A stretch of DNA of 64,000 nt, from positions 1 to 64,000 of the forward strand of contig DATBRV010000062.1 of assembly GCA_036560145.1 (NCBI GenBank). Direction: 5' to 3'. Under the pieces are notes generated by a model. It ran no database searches. It was not told the origin of the DNA and saw only the letters and a program-made list of their open reading frames with translations. Below are positions 15,728 through 24,435 of this stretch, in pieces. Source of the DNA: DATBRV01 sp036560145. GTDB taxonomy: Bacteria > Myxococcota_A > UBA9160 > SMWR01. The translations under genes were made by a program, and so were the position numbers. Each line of letters begins with the position of its first letter. The first letter of the stretch is position 1.

Positions 15728-16156
15728 TCAACTCGTCGGCGCGTGTACCGTCTGATAGATGCGGTTCACGACAGCGAAGAGTACGCCCGTGGACAAGCCG
15801 CACATGAGGACGCCCGTCAAACCCTCGATCACTGCGAGCTCCCGCCACGGCTTCGCCAGCACCAGATCGCCGTAGCCCATGGTCGTGTAGGTGACTCCGG
15901 AAAAGTAGACCGACGCTTCAGCATCGGGCAGGCATCCCCACCACAGATAGAACAACCCCCAGACCAGAATCTCTGTCAGATGCAGCAGAATCAGCCACCC
16001 AGTCATGGCGACCAGCAGCCCAGTGATCGGCCAGAAGCGCGTCGGCAGGATTGGGTGCCACATCCTCAAAACACGCAGCAGCACGGCGATCCCGGCAGCA
16101 TGCACCGCCACGGTGGAGGCTCCCAGAACGCCCGCGATGAGGATTATCGAGAGCAT
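15728..16156 (-). CDS. two-helix potassium channel-like protein
   Basis: The 142-residue protein has an N-terminal helix, a second helix (TGLLVAMTGWLILLHLTEILVWG), a pore segment with selectivity filter TTMGYGD, and a final helix. This is the Ion_trans_2 pore layout without a cytoplasmic regulatory domain. It would form a tetrameric K+ channel. It is followed in the same direction by the ZIP gene, so the two may share a transcript. A TATACT -10-like box lies about 35 nt upstream of the ATG on the minus strand, without a convincing -35. Confidence 0.85.
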   Translation of the reverse strand: MLSIILIAGVLGASTVAVHAAGIAVLLRVLRMWHPILPTRFWPITGLLVAMTGWLILLHLTEILVWGLFYLWWGCLPDAEASVYFSGVTYTTMGYGDLVLAKPWRELAVIEGLTGVLMCGLSTGVLFAVVNRIYQTVHAPTS

Positions 16157-16302
16157 CGGCGTCCTTATGAGCCAGCGTGATCAGGTGAGTATAGGAACTT
16201 CAAGTAGTAACGCCGCGAGCTGCGTCTCGCCTGCCGCTTGCCGGTGTAAGCCCGGTCACGCGGACTCCAGCGGCGTCCTCCGAAGCCAAGACGGGGGTGT
16301 GC

Positions 16303-17718
16303 ATGGCGAGCATGACGTGGACCACGGGCGCCGACCGCCGCTACGGGGAGCGGGGAGCCAATTCGCCCGGAACGGAGCGCGTCGCGCAGGCCGCGGCGCG
16401 GCTCGAGAGCGAGCGGAGCTCTCCGCGCATCTGGGCGGTAGGCGGCGGGAAGGGCGGCGTCGGCAAGTCCGTCATCAGCTCCAATCTGGCAGCGGCCATG
16501 GCTGGGGCGGGACGCCGCTGCGCCGTCATCGACGTCGACCTGGGCGGCGCCAACCTGCACACGCTGCTCGGCGTCTCGCGCCCGCGGTACTCCTTGTCGC
16601 ATCTGTTGACCGGCGACGTGTCTTCCCTGGCGGACCTGATGGTCCAGACCTCGGTTCCCAACCTCTGGCTCGTGAGCGGCAATCAGGCGCTGCTCGAAAT
16701 GGCCAATCCGACCCACAGCCAGAAGGAGATGCTGGTTCGCCAGATCCGTGGCCTCGACGTCGATGACGTCATGCTCGATCTCGGCGCCGGCAGCTCGCTC
16801 AACGTCCTCGATTTCTTTCTGCTGGCAAGGCGCGGTCTCGTCGTCGTCACGCCCGAGCCGACGGCGATCGAGAACGCAGAGCACTTCATCCGGGTCGCCT
16901 TCTACCGCTCGCTGCGCGAGGTCGCGCGCCGCCCCGACGTGGCCGCGGTGATCCGACAGCTGCGCGAGAACGGCCGGGCGCGGCGGCTGCACTCCGCAGG
17001 GGAGTTGATCGCGCTGGTGCGCGCGATCGACCCGACCGCCGCCAAGCTGCTCGAGGAGCAGGCGCAGTCCTTCGCACCGCTGCTGATCGTGAATCAGGTC
17101 CAGGCTCCGGAGCACCGCGGCATCGGCGCCCGGCTGGCCGCGTCGTGCCGCGAGCGCCTTGGCGCCGCGATCGAGTTCGCGGGCTCGATCGATGCCGACC
17201 TGAGCGTCGCCGCCGCGGTGGCTCGGGGGCAGCCGGCGCTCCAGGCCTTCCCACTCTGCCGCTTCTCCAAGCACATCGAGAGCCTCGCGGGTCTCCTCCA
17301 GCGAGGGGATCCCGAGTTCCCACGCGAGCGCGACGTGGAGAGCGGTCGCGCCTCTCGGCGCGCGGCGTTCGGCGTCTCCGCAGACGCTGCCTCGCCCTCC
17401 CGACCGCTGCCCCCGCTCGATCCGGCCGCGCCCGGCGCCTACCTGCGCCAGTGTCGCGAGGCGCTGGGCCTGAGCCTCGCCGACATGACGGAGCGGACGC
17501 GAATCCGCAGCCTCGATCAGATCGAGAGCGAGCGCTTCGACCTCCTGCCGCCCGAGCCCTATCTCAAGGGCTACCTGTTCGAATACGCACGCGAGCTGGG
17601 ACTGCCCGACATCGCAGGCGTCGCGAAGTGCTACCTCGCCAAGGCCCCGGTGCCGGGCACAGAGGACGCGCCGCCCGCGCTCGCTCCGAGACGGCGCTTG
17701 CGCGGCTGGCGCGGCTAG
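16303..17718 (+). CDS. MinD/FlhG-like P-loop ATPase fused to a RodZ-like HTH domain
   Basis: The protein has about 471 residues. The N-terminal two thirds is a deviant-Walker ATPase with GGGKGGVGKSVISSNLA (about residues 46-62), DVDLGGAN, and a DLGAGSS switch region, as in MinD/FlhG/ParA. After a Pro/Ser-rich linker, residues about 380-440 form a RodZ/HTH_25-type domain (YLRQCREALGLSLADMTERT ... LLPPEPYLKGYLFEYARELG). Such fusions are found in deltaproteobacteria and probably link a positioning ATPase to a polar or cytoskeletal partner. ATG 16303 follows a GGGGG stretch. GTG 16297 is possible. Confidence 0.8.
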   Translation: MASMTWTTGADRRYGERGANSPGTERVAQAAARLESERSSPRIWAVGGGKGGVGKSVISSNLAAAMAGAGRRCAVIDVDLGGANLHTLLGVSRPRYSLSHLLTGDVSSLADLMVQTSVPNLWLVSGNQALLEMANPTHSQKEMLVRQIRGLDVDDVMLDLGAGSSLNVLDFFLLARRGLVVVTPEPTAIENAEHFIRVAFYRSLREVARRPDVAAVIRQLRENGRARRLHSAGELIALVRAIDPTAAKLLEEQAQSFAPLLIVNQVQAPEHRGIGARLAASCRERLGAAIEFAGSIDADLSVAAAVARGQPALQAFPLCRFSKHIESLAGLLQRGDPEFPRERDVESGRASRRAAFGVSADAASPSRPLPPLDPAAPGAYLRQCREALGLSLADMTERTRIRSLDQIESERFDLLPPEPYLKGYLFEYARELGLPDIAGVAKCYLAKAPVPGTEDAPPALAPRRRLRGWRG

Positions 17719-17729
17719 GACCCGAGGTG

Positions 17730-18392
17730 TCACCTCCAGCCGCCCGGCGTGGTGACGAGCAGTCGCTGCGTGGGCTGATCCTGGTTCGCGACGAGGCTGA
17801 CGAGGACTTTCGCGACATTCGCGAAGGGTACGACCGGCAATCCCGGAACCTTGCGGACCTTGCTGAGCGGCACGACGTCCACCGAAGGAATCAGCGGACC
17901 CTTCTTCAGCGTTACCGGATAGACGGCGGTCCAGTTCGCATCGCATCCGGCAAGCGAGCGTTCGGCGATGACCTTGTCGTCGAACAGCTTCTTGGCGATC
18001 ACCTGGTAGAACAAGATCCGCGGGAAGAGCGAGGCCTTCGCCGCCGTATCGCCCGAGCCGAAGGAGGACATCAGCACGAAGCGCTTCACGTTCGCCTGTG
18101 CGAGCGCGGAAAGGATCAGAGGGAGCGTGCGGCGCTGAAAATCGGTCCCCCGAAACAGGATGCGGGGAGTCATGCGGGCGCCGAGGCAGGAGATGACCGC
18201 GTCGGCCCCCGCGAAAGCCGCGCGCATGCAGGCCAGGTCTTCCACCGATCCGCATGCGACCGTCAGGCCATCCCGCGCCGCCATCGCCTCGGGCCTGCGG
18301 ACCAGGGCGACGACCGCATGGCCCGCGGCCAGCGCTTCGTCCAGGACGAGTGCGCCCGTCGTCCCCGTTGCCCCCAGGACCACGATCTTCAT
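17730..18392 (-). CDS. NAD(P)-binding atypical SDR (NmrA-like) protein
   Basis: The 220-residue protein opens with the Rossmann motif MKIVVLGATGTTGALVLDEAL and carries VALVRRPEAM, an acidic strand end, and VKRFVLMSSFGSGD. It resembles NAD(P)H-binding epimerase-like or quinone-oxidoreductase-like proteins. No YxxxK pair is clear, so catalysis is uncertain and a redox-sensing role is possible. The ATG at 18392 is preceded by GAAGGGGAA about 9 nt upstream. Its 5' region contains a partial dispersed repeat core at 18435. Confidence 0.78.
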   Translation of the reverse strand: MKIVVLGATGTTGALVLDEALAAGHAVVALVRRPEAMAARDGLTVACGSVEDLACMRAAFAGADAVISCLGARMTPRILFRGTDFQRRTLPLILSALAQANVKRFVLMSSFGSGDTAAKASLFPRILFYQVIAKKLFDDKVIAERSLAGCDANWTAVYPVTLKKGPLIPSVDVVPLSKVRKVPGLPVVPFANVAKVLVSLVANQDQPTQRLLVTTPGGWR

Positions 18393-18434
18393 CGCCGAAG
18401 TTCCCCTTCTGTAGCTCTTCCAAGGATCAGCAGG

Positions 18435-18460
18435 GACACGCTTTGCCACGCAATGCAGGC
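18435..18460 (+). repeat. partial dispersed repeat core
   Basis: GACACGCTTTGCCACGCAATG matches the first half of the core seen at 13095, 14841 and 23779. The second TTTGCCACG unit is degraded. It lies just upstream of the minus-strand NAD(P)-binding gene and has no tRNA fragment beside it. Confidence 0.45.
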
Positions 18461-18491
18461 TTCAGGCGATGCAACATCTCTCGCGCCATCC

Positions 18492-18560
18492 ATGACCCGG
18501 TTAGCACTCGCCGCGCTGCCGTTGCTCGGCACGGCCCAAGCCCTGCGGCATCGCTCGTAG
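18492..18560 (+). other. possible remnant of a surface-protein C terminus
   Basis: A 22-codon frame reads MTRLALAALPLLGTAQALRHRS and ends in TAG within CGCTCGTAGCTCC. The intact repeat protein 1.4 kb downstream ends MGLALALAVMLLGASVLGRRA in CGCGCGTAGCTCC, and the broken copy at the window start ends the same way. This may be the last trace of a third paralogue, or a chance resemblance. Confidence 0.3.
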
Positions 18561-18609
18561 CTCCAGTCGGCTTCGCGAGGCGCCGATATCCGCGGGGACG
18601 GGGGATCCG

Positions 18610-20016
18610 ATGGCGCGAGGGTCGATCCGGGCGGCGAGGACGATCGCTTCCTGGGCAGCGGCTGCGGGGCTGGGCCTCGCCGCGGTCCCGGCCGGTGCGG
18701 TGGCGCCCATCCGCCAGGGTACGCAGTTCCAGGTCAACAGCTACACGACGAGCAGGCAATACTTCCCCGCCGCCGCGGCGGCCGCCGGCGGCTTCGTCGT
18801 CGTGTGGGACAGCAGCGGCTCCTCGGGGACGGACGCGAGTAGCCGCAGCATCCAGGGCCAGCGCTACGCCTCGAACGGCTCGGCCCAGGGAGCGGAGTTC
18901 CAGGTCAACAGCTACACGACGAACAAGCAGAGCTACCCAGCGGTGGCGGCGGTCCCCAACGGAGATTTCGTCGTGGCATGGGCGAGTGTCGGCTCGCCCG
19001 GGACGGACTCGAGCTCCGCGAGCATCCAGAGCCAGCGCTACGCCTCGAACGGCTTTCCCCAAGGCGCGCAGTTCCAGGTCAACAGCTACACGTCCGGCAG
19101 CCAGAGCTACCCCTCCGTCGCCGCAGCGGCCGATGGGAGCTTCGTGGTGGCCTGGGTGAGCGACGGCTCGCCCGGGACGGATGCGTTCGCCACCAGCATC
19201 CAGGGCCAGCGCTACGCCTCGGATGGCTCCGCCCAGGGCGCGCAGTTCCAGGTCAACGACTACCCGACGAGCTACCAGAGCATACCATCGGTGGCGGCAG
19301 CCTCCGACGGGGACTTCGTCGTGGCCTGGATGAGCTTCGCCTCGTCCGGGACCGACACGAGCGACTGGAGCGTTCAGGGCCAGCGCTACGCCTCGGACGG
19401 CGCCGCCCAGGCGACGCAGTTCCAGGTCAACACCTACACCACCAGCACCCAGTACCGTCCCCGCGTGGCGGCGGCCTCCGACGGGGGCTTCGTCGTGGTG
19501 TGGGCGAGCGACGGCTCGTCCGGAACCGACAGCAGCGGCACCAGCATCCAGGGCCAGCGCTACGCCTCGGACGGCTCCGCCCAGGGAGCGGAGTTCCAGG
19601 TCAACGGCTACACGACGAGCTTCCAGCAGATCCCCTCCGTGGCGGCGGCCGCCGACGGACACTTCGTGGTGGCGTGGTGGAGCCTCGGCTCGCCGGGGCC
19701 GGACAGCAGCGACAACAGCATCCAGGGCCAGCTCTACGCCTCGGACGGTTCCGCAGAGGGCGCGCAGATCCAGGTCAACAGCTACACGACGGGCGGGCAG
19801 TTCCAGCCGTCGGTGGCAGCGGTCGATGGCGGGAATTTCGTCCTGGCGTGGATGAGCTACGGCTCCTCCGCCACCGACACGAGCGACGCCAGCATCCAGG
19901 GCCAGCGCTTCCGCGTGGTCCCGCCGGCCGTTCCCGCACTGTCCCGGCCGATGGGGCTCGCGCTCGCCTTGGCGGTGATGCTGCTCGGCGCGAGCGTCCT
20001 GGGGCGACGCGCGTAG
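18610..20016 (+). CDS. secreted seven-repeat surface protein with C-terminal sorting signal
   Basis: The 468-residue protein has a signal peptide ending near VPAGAVA. Seven tandem units of about 57 residues follow, with consensus FQVNSYTTxxQxxPxVAAA then DGxFVVAWxSxGSxGTD and SIQGQRYASDGSAQGA. The C terminus VPALSRPMGLALALAVMLL followed by GRRA has the motif, helix and basic tail of an IPTL/PEP-CTERM-type exosortase signal. Unit identity is high enough to suggest recent duplication. It is probably a processed, surface-exposed or exopolysaccharide-associated protein. Function is not known. The ATG follows GGGGATCCG. Confidence 0.75.
   Translation: MARGSIRAARTIASWAAAAGLGLAAVPAGAVAPIRQGTQFQVNSYTTSRQYFPAAAAAAGGFVVVWDSSGSSGTDASSRSIQGQRYASNGSAQGAEFQVNSYTTNKQSYPAVAAVPNGDFVVAWASVGSPGTDSSSASIQSQRYASNGFPQGAQFQVNSYTSGSQSYPSVAAAADGSFVVAWVSDGSPGTDAFATSIQGQRYASDGSAQGAQFQVNDYPTSYQSIPSVAAASDGDFVVAWMSFASSGTDTSDWSVQGQRYASDGAAQATQFQVNTYTTSTQYRPRVAAASDGGFVVVWASDGSSGTDSSGTSIQGQRYASDGSAQGAEFQVNGYTTSFQQIPSVAAAADGHFVVAWWSLGSPGPDSSDNSIQGQLYASDGSAEGAQIQVNSYTTGGQFQPSVAAVDGGNFVLAWMSYGSSATDTSDASIQGQRFRVVPPAVPALSRPMGLALALAVMLLGASVLGRRA
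18727..19917 (+). repeat. seven tandem ~171-bp coding repeats
   Basis: Each unit starts at TTCCAGGTCAAC (or a one-codon variant) and encodes about 57 residues. The strongest DNA-level conservation is in the CAGGTCAAC and CAGCGCTACGCCTCG blocks. The same unit occurs at 1-144, so the family is spread over at least two loci. Confidence 0.85.
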
Positions 20017-20029
20017 CTCCGGCGCGAAG

Positions 20030-21112
20030 TCAAAGCCGCTCCACGCGCGCGCTCGGGATCACGTCGGAAACGTCGGGCCCGACCCAGCGCACGCCGATCG
20101 TGCCGTGCGCATGGCCCGCCGTGTCGAGCCAGTTGGGATGGCCCGGGTCGCGCGCCGCCACGATCAGCTTCACCGAGCCGTCGGGCTCGAGCTTCGCGGT
20201 GTGGTTGTTCAGCGTGATCTGGTGACGGGTGTAGTCGAGCGTCTCGAGCCAGTGGTTCGAGAGCACGAACATCCAGTAGTCGCAGCGCGGCGGGCGCGCC
20301 TCGACCACCAGCGCTTCGTCCTCCGCCAGCTCGAAGTAGGCGGCGTGGAAGTGGATGTTGGGGTCGCGGAACGCCGCGGCGGCGGCCGGCATCGCCTCGC
20401 TGAAGCGGTTCTTCGCCTTGGCCAGGTCGTCCGACCACGAGAGCGCCATGCCGACCAGCGCGCGGAGCAGCGCCGGCGTCGTGGCGAGCGCCTGCCCGAC
20501 CTTCTCCGGCGCGAGCGGCGCCGGGCGTTCGTCAGCGTCGAGGCGCTCGATCGAGAGCTCGGACGGCTGCTCCGCCCTGCGGTCGGCGAACGTCTGGCGC
20601 ACGATCAGCGAGCCGGCGTCGGCGGGTAGCGGCATCCAGTTGCTGCGGCCCTCGCGCTCGCCGCCGAGGATCAGCTCGAAGCTGCGGTCCGGGCCCAGCT
20701 CGAGCGCGCGCGCGTCGAGCGCCTCGGCCGTGCCGCGCCCGCCCGCCCCGAAGGCGCCCGCGTGCACGTTGAAGCTCATCCAACGCGCCGTGCCGAGCTT
20801 TCCCCAGATCCGATAGACGTGGCGGCTGTCGACGCGCGCGCCGAGGTACAGGTTGTCCGGATTCTCGTGGATGATCTTGATCGTCTCGTGCGAGCCACGG
20901 TGTAGCTTCGGCGCGAGCGGATCGTTGAACTCGAGGAAGCTCTCGAAGCCGTAGCGGACGAGCCGCGTCAGGAAGCGGTAGCCCTCGGCGCGATCGAGCG
21001 GATCCGCCGGCGCGCGCGCGTCGAGCACGAGCGCGCCCACCTCCTTCAGCGCATCGCAGAACTCCGCCCAGGCGCGACCCGAGAGCACCTTCTCGCGCAG
21101 CTCATCCGCCAC
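20030..21112 (-). CDS. DUF1214 domain protein
   Basis: The 360-residue protein shows the DUF1214 pattern. An N-terminal helical half contains NDPLAPKLHRGSHET and DNLYLGARVD. A C-terminal beta-rich half contains YWMFVLSNHWLETLDY, QITLNNHTAKLEPDGS and VAARDPGHPNWLDTAGH. No catalytic role is established for the family. It overlaps the end of the sulfotransferase gene by 11 nt and is third in an SDR - sulfotransferase - DUF1214 operon, which suggests a lipid- or xenobiotic-related pathway. Confidence 0.8.
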   Translation of the reverse strand: MADELREKVLSGRAWAEFCDALKEVGALVLDARAPADPLDRAEGYRFLTRLVRYGFESFLEFNDPLAPKLHRGSHETIKIIHENPDNLYLGARVDSRHVYRIWGKLGTARWMSFNVHAGAFGAGGRGTAEALDARALELGPDRSFELILGGEREGRSNWMPLPADAGSLIVRQTFADRRAEQPSELSIERLDADERPAPLAPEKVGQALATTPALLRALVGMALSWSDDLAKAKNRFSEAMPAAAAAFRDPNIHFHAAYFELAEDEALVVEARPPRCDYWMFVLSNHWLETLDYTRHQITLNNHTAKLEPDGSVKLIVAARDPGHPNWLDTAGHAHGTIGVRWVGPDVSDVIPSARVERL

Positions 21113-22268
21113 TCGCTTCCTCCAGCCTCACGCCGCAATGCTCCGTGTAGGATCGGAACGCGGCGTGGACGCCTCCGCGGTCGAGCCCCCAGTCCGCGAG
21201 CCGGTAGCGGTGCTCGCCGTGGCGGCCTCGCGGGTGCGCGGCGGCATAGGCGCCGATCGCGCGCTCGGCGGCGAGCGTCCACGGCAGGCCGAGCCGCGCG
21301 TAGGCCCCGCGGATCGCGGCGATGGGGTCGGCGTTCAGCTCGTGGAAGTGCACGTCCGCGAAGCGCGCCTCGCCGATGCGCGCCCGCACCGCGAGCAGCC
21401 GCCGCATCGCCTCCGCCCAGGACGTCAGCTCGGACTCGCCGATCCGCTCCGCGGGCGGCGGCTTGCCGGTCATCTCGTACATCGTCGCCATCAGGCTGCA
21501 CACCGAGCCGAGCACCGCGGCGGGGTCGCGGTGCGTCATCACGAAGCGCGCATCGGGGAAGACGGCGAGGATCGCGTCGAGAAAGAACGAGTCCGGCGGC
21601 GACTTCAGCTGCCAGCGCTCCGGCGGGCAGCGCCACTGGAGCAGCTGGAGCGTGCGCCTCAGGAGGCGATACGCGGGCAGCATGTCGCACGCGAGCCACC
21701 AGGCCACGTAGCCGGGCAGGAACGCCATGCCCGCGAAGTGGTAGGTGCGGAAGCTCATGCCGAGCAGATCGTGGTTCTCGGTGGGGCCGGTCGGCGTGTC
21801 CTCGTGCATGGCGGCGAGCCGCGGCGCGAATTGCCGCATCGCTTCGATTTGCTTCGTCGCCGTCTCGATGCGCGGGTCGCTGCGCTCCGTGGCCGTCTCG
21901 GGCGGCGGCACCGGCTCCGCGGACTCCCAGACGCGGAGCGAGCGCGTGGCGGGATCCTGCGCGAGCAGGTGCGAGAGCGCGGTGGTGCCCGTGCGCGGCA
22001 GCCCCACCATGAAGACGGGCGCCACGAGCGGCTGCCGCTCGATCTCGGGATGGCGCGACAGGCAGTCGAGCACGCGGAGGCGCTGCAGCAGGTGGGAGAG
22101 CAGGCGACCCCGCCAGACCATGCGGCCCAGCTCGGAGAGCTCGGCGCGCGCCAGCTCTTCGAGCAGCACGCCGAGCCCCTCGCGCCAGGTCGGCTCGCCG
22201 AAGTCCGCGAGGCCGGTGCGCTCGCGCGCCTCGCTCTCGAGCTCCTCCGCGCCCAGCGCCGCAGCCAT
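21102..22268 (-). CDS. sulfotransferase family protein
   Basis: The 388-residue enzyme carries the PAPS 5'-phosphosulfate loop VFMVGLPRTGTTAL (about residues 81-94) and the 3'-phosphate motif FVMTHRDPAAVLGS. An MHEDTPTGPTENHDLLGM segment typical of the bacterial family lies between them. It would move sulfate from PAPS to a hydroxyl of an unknown acceptor. Its ATG shares one base with the stop of the upstream SDR gene (TGATG), so the two are tightly coupled. No export signal is seen. Confidence 0.88.
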   Translation of the reverse strand: MAAALGAEELESEARERTGLADFGEPTWREGLGVLLEELARAELSELGRMVWRGRLLSHLLQRLRVLDCLSRHPEIERQPLVAPVFMVGLPRTGTTALSHLLAQDPATRSLRVWESAEPVPPPETATERSDPRIETATKQIEAMRQFAPRLAAMHEDTPTGPTENHDLLGMSFRTYHFAGMAFLPGYVAWWLACDMLPAYRLLRRTLQLLQWRCPPERWQLKSPPDSFFLDAILAVFPDARFVMTHRDPAAVLGSVCSLMATMYEMTGKPPPAERIGESELTSWAEAMRRLLAVRARIGEARFADVHFHELNADPIAAIRGAYARLGLPWTLAAERAIGAYAAAHPRGRHGEHRYRLADWGLDRGGVHAAFRSYTEHCGVRLEEASGG

Positions 22269-23074
22269 CAGACGAAATCCGAGCCGCCGTCCACGTTCAC
22301 GTTCGCGCCCGTCATGTAGCTGTTGCGGCGCGAGGCGAGGAACGCGATTACCGCGCCGATCTCGTCGGGCAGGCCGGCGCGGCCGAGATCGCTCGGCTCG
22401 TGAAAGTCCTCGGCGATGATGCGGTTCAGATCCTCGAGGCTGTTCGGGTCGATGCCGCGCTGCTTCGCCATGCCCTGGAGCCAGGTCTTCACGCCGCCGG
22501 ACAGGAACGTCCCCGGCGAGACGGTATTCACCAGGATCTTCTCCTTGGCGAGCGTCTTCGCGAGGTTCTTGCTCATGCTGGTGAGCGCCGCCTTGGCCGC
22601 CGTGTAGCCGATCAGCGTCGGCGTCTGGCGCTTCGTCGAGTGCGCCGAGACGTTCACGATGCGCCCCCACTCGGCCTTGCGCAGCCACGGCAGCGCCGCG
22701 CGCGTGCAGCGCACCGCGCTCATCAGGCCGAGCTCGAGGCTGCGCGTCCAGCCCTCGTCGCCGAGCGTGTCGATCGTGCCCATGTCCCCGGGGCCGATCG
22801 TGTTGACGAGGATGTTCAGTGCGCCCCATCTCGAGCCGAGCGCGGCGAAGGCCGCCTCGACGGCCGCGCCGTCGGTCACATCGACCGAGAGGTCTACCGG
22901 GTCGGGGCTGCCGCGACGGCGCAACGCCGCCACCGTCTCGTCCAGTTCGGTCTGGCGGCGGGCGAACACGGCCACGCGCGCGCCGTCGTCGGCGAGGCAC
23001 TCCGCCGCCGCGCGGCCCATGCCGCTCGAGCCCCCGGTCACCACCGCCGTCGCATCGCGCAAGCCGAGATCCAT
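22268..23074 (-). CDS. SDR family oxidoreductase
   Basis: The 268-residue classical SDR has the cofactor motif TGGSSGMG (about residues 14-21), NTIGPGDMG in place of NNAG, a catalytic Ser in NVSAHS and YTAAK for the Tyr-Lys pair. The C terminus ends in the usual MTGANVNVDGGSDFV. The arginine in ARRQTE after strand 2 suggests NADP(H) preference. It is the first gene of the operon with the sulfotransferase and DUF1214 genes and may make or oxidise the alcohol that is sulfated. Confidence 0.9.
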   Translation of the reverse strand: MDLGLRDATAVVTGGSSGMGRAAAECLADDGARVAVFARRQTELDETVAALRRRGSPDPVDLSVDVTDGAAVEAAFAALGSRWGALNILVNTIGPGDMGTIDTLGDEGWTRSLELGLMSAVRCTRAALPWLRKAEWGRIVNVSAHSTKRQTPTLIGYTAAKAALTSMSKNLAKTLAKEKILVNTVSPGTFLSGGVKTWLQGMAKQRGIDPNSLEDLNRIIAEDFHEPSDLGRAGLPDEIGAVIAFLASRRNSYMTGANVNVDGGSDFV

Positions 23075-23086
23075 CCGAGCCCCCTT

Positions 23087-23524
23087 CTATTTTGCCGCGA
23101 CCTCGCGGTGCCAAGCCTCGCGCAGCGCGGCGCGAAGCCTCTCGGCCGCGGCGTCGAGCGCCTCGGGCTTCGCGCTCGCGTCGGCCTTCGCGAACTCGAG
23201 ATCGCCGAGCGAGTGGATCGGCACGAGATGCAGGTGCACGTGCCGCACCTCGAGCCCCGCGATCATCAGCCCGACCTTCTCGGGGCGAAACGCGCGCTGC
23301 ACCGCCTGGCCGATCTTCTGCGCTACGAGCGTCAGGTGCGCCAACAGATCGGGAGGCACGTCGAGCCAGTGGTCGATCTCCTGGATCGGAACGACCAGGG
23401 TGTGGCCCGGGCGCAGCGGCGCGATGGTCAGGAAACCAACCGCGCGCTCGTCGCGCCAGACGAACCGGCCCGGCGCTTCGCCGCGGATCATCTTCGTGAA
23501 CAGCGAGGGCACGGCGGCCTCCAT
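23087..23524 (-). CDS. HIT family nucleotide-binding protein
   Basis: The 145-residue protein has the HIT fold with LRPGHTLVVPIQEIDHW and the triad HVHLHLVP (about residues 94-101). Family members hydrolyse nucleotide phosphoramidates or dinucleotides. The start is taken at ATG 23524 (MEAAVPSLFTKM), where homology begins. An upstream ATG at 23572 would add 16 arginine-rich residues. It is the nearest gene upstream of the SDR operon, 12 nt away, and probably co-transcribed. Confidence 0.88.
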   Translation of the reverse strand: MEAAVPSLFTKMIRGEAPGRFVWRDERAVGFLTIAPLRPGHTLVVPIQEIDHWLDVPPDLLAHLTLVAQKIGQAVQRAFRPEKVGLMIAGLEVRHVHLHLVPIHSLGDLEFAKADASAKPEALDAAAERLRAALREAWHREVAAK

Positions 23525-23839
23525 TCGAGGTCGCGAGTGTAGTCGCGGAGCGCTCGTCCGGGGAAGGGCCACGTCTGGTCAGCGGCCGGGCGCCCGTCCC
23601 GCGACCCCGGCGCGGTGGATCACGCCGCCCACGTGACGCCCTTGCCGAAGATGATCGAGCACTCCGATTCGGGGGGCTCTTGTCCGGGTTGGGGATGGCT
23701 CATGGCATTCGAAGCGATGGATCGGCGCTTCCGCGGCAGGATGCCATCGCGACTGCTCGAGGCCGGCTCGCGGGACGGGACACGCTTTGCCAAGCTCTGC
23801 CACGCACGTTGGCGCGATCCACACGGGAGGAGACGATCC
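23525..23839. other. intergenic region between divergent HIT and DoxX genes
   Basis: About 315 nt without a recognisable gene. It contains one good copy of the dispersed core (23779-23804) but no tRNA fragment. Promoters for the divergent genes should lie here. I see no convincing -35/-10 pair. Confidence 0.5.
23779..23804 (+). repeat. dispersed repeat core copy
   Basis: GACACGCTTTGCCAAGCTCTGCCACG repeats the 13095-13120 core with two differences. It lies 36 nt before the DoxX start. The flanking module and the tRNA fragment are missing. Confidence 0.6.
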
Positions 23840-24232
23840 ATGGCCGCGTTCCTGAGGAAGTACGAAGGCGAGACCTACGCGCTGATGCGCATCGTGGTGG
23901 GGTTCCTGTTCCTGTGGCACGGGACGCAGAAGCTGCTCGGCTTCCCGCCGCTGCCGGAGGGGATCGAGGTCCCCGCGTTCGTCACCTACGTCGCCGGTCC
24001 GATCGAGCTGCTCGGGGGGCTGCTGGTGATGATCGGCCTCTTCACCCGCTGGGCCGCCTTTCTGTGCAGCGGTCTGATGGCCGTCGCCTACTGGATGGCC
24101 CACGGCATGAACGCGCTGCTTCCGATCAACAACCACGGTGAGCCGGCCGCGGTCTACTGCTTCGTCTTCCTCTACATCGCAGCGCATGGGGCCGGGCGTT
24201 GGAGCCTCGACGGCTCGCGAGGCGTCGCCTGA
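23840..24232 (+). CDS. DoxX family membrane protein
   Basis: The 130-residue protein has four hydrophobic helices: YALMRIVVGFLFLWHGTQKL, then VAGPIELLGGLLVMIGLFTR, then WAAFLCSGLMAVAYWMAH, and a last one after INNHGEPA. This is the DoxX/MauE-like fold. The function of such stand-alone members is unclear; thiosulfate or quinone chemistry is known for some relatives. The ATG at 23840 is preceded by GGGAGGAG. It is monocistronic. Confidence 0.85.
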   Translation: MAAFLRKYEGETYALMRIVVGFLFLWHGTQKLLGFPPLPEGIEVPAFVTYVAGPIELLGGLLVMIGLFTRWAAFLCSGLMAVAYWMAHGMNALLPINNHGEPAAVYCFVFLYIAAHGAGRWSLDGSRGVA

Positions 24233-24300
24233 CTGCCAACGCAGTCCTTGCTTCGGAATAGAACCCCTGCGATCCGTCCTTCTAGACGAGGAGGAATCGG

Positions 24301-24381
24301 ATGCGAGCTTTCTCGCCCCTACGCCACGGCGGCTGCTCCGCAGCCAGCATCGCGCTGACGCTTGCCGCCGCCGCCTCGTGA
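24301..24381 (+). pseudogene. orphan signal-peptide ORF, probable gene remnant
   Basis: A strong GAGGAGGAA (24288-24296) sits 4 nt before an ATG whose frame encodes 26 residues: MRAFSPLRHGGCSAASIALT followed by LAAAAS and a stop. This looks like the N-terminal signal of an exported protein whose body is gone. A genuine tiny secreted peptide is possible. Nothing homologous follows before the convergent gene at 24436. Confidence 0.4.
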
Positions 24382-24435
24382 CCGGTCTTGATGCCGAGCC
24401 TCCTGGCTCACAGCCTTCGAGTCAGGCTGCCGCGG

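Noticed and set aside
16190..16202. GTATAGGAACTTC, identical to one 13-bp arm of the yeast FRT site
   Set aside because: There is no 8-bp spacer or second arm beside it. A single arm has no function and nothing else suggests engineered DNA.
18727..19917. Direct 171-bp repeats considered as a CRISPR or satellite array
   Set aside because: The units are in one reading frame with codon-level variation and encode a signal-bearing protein.
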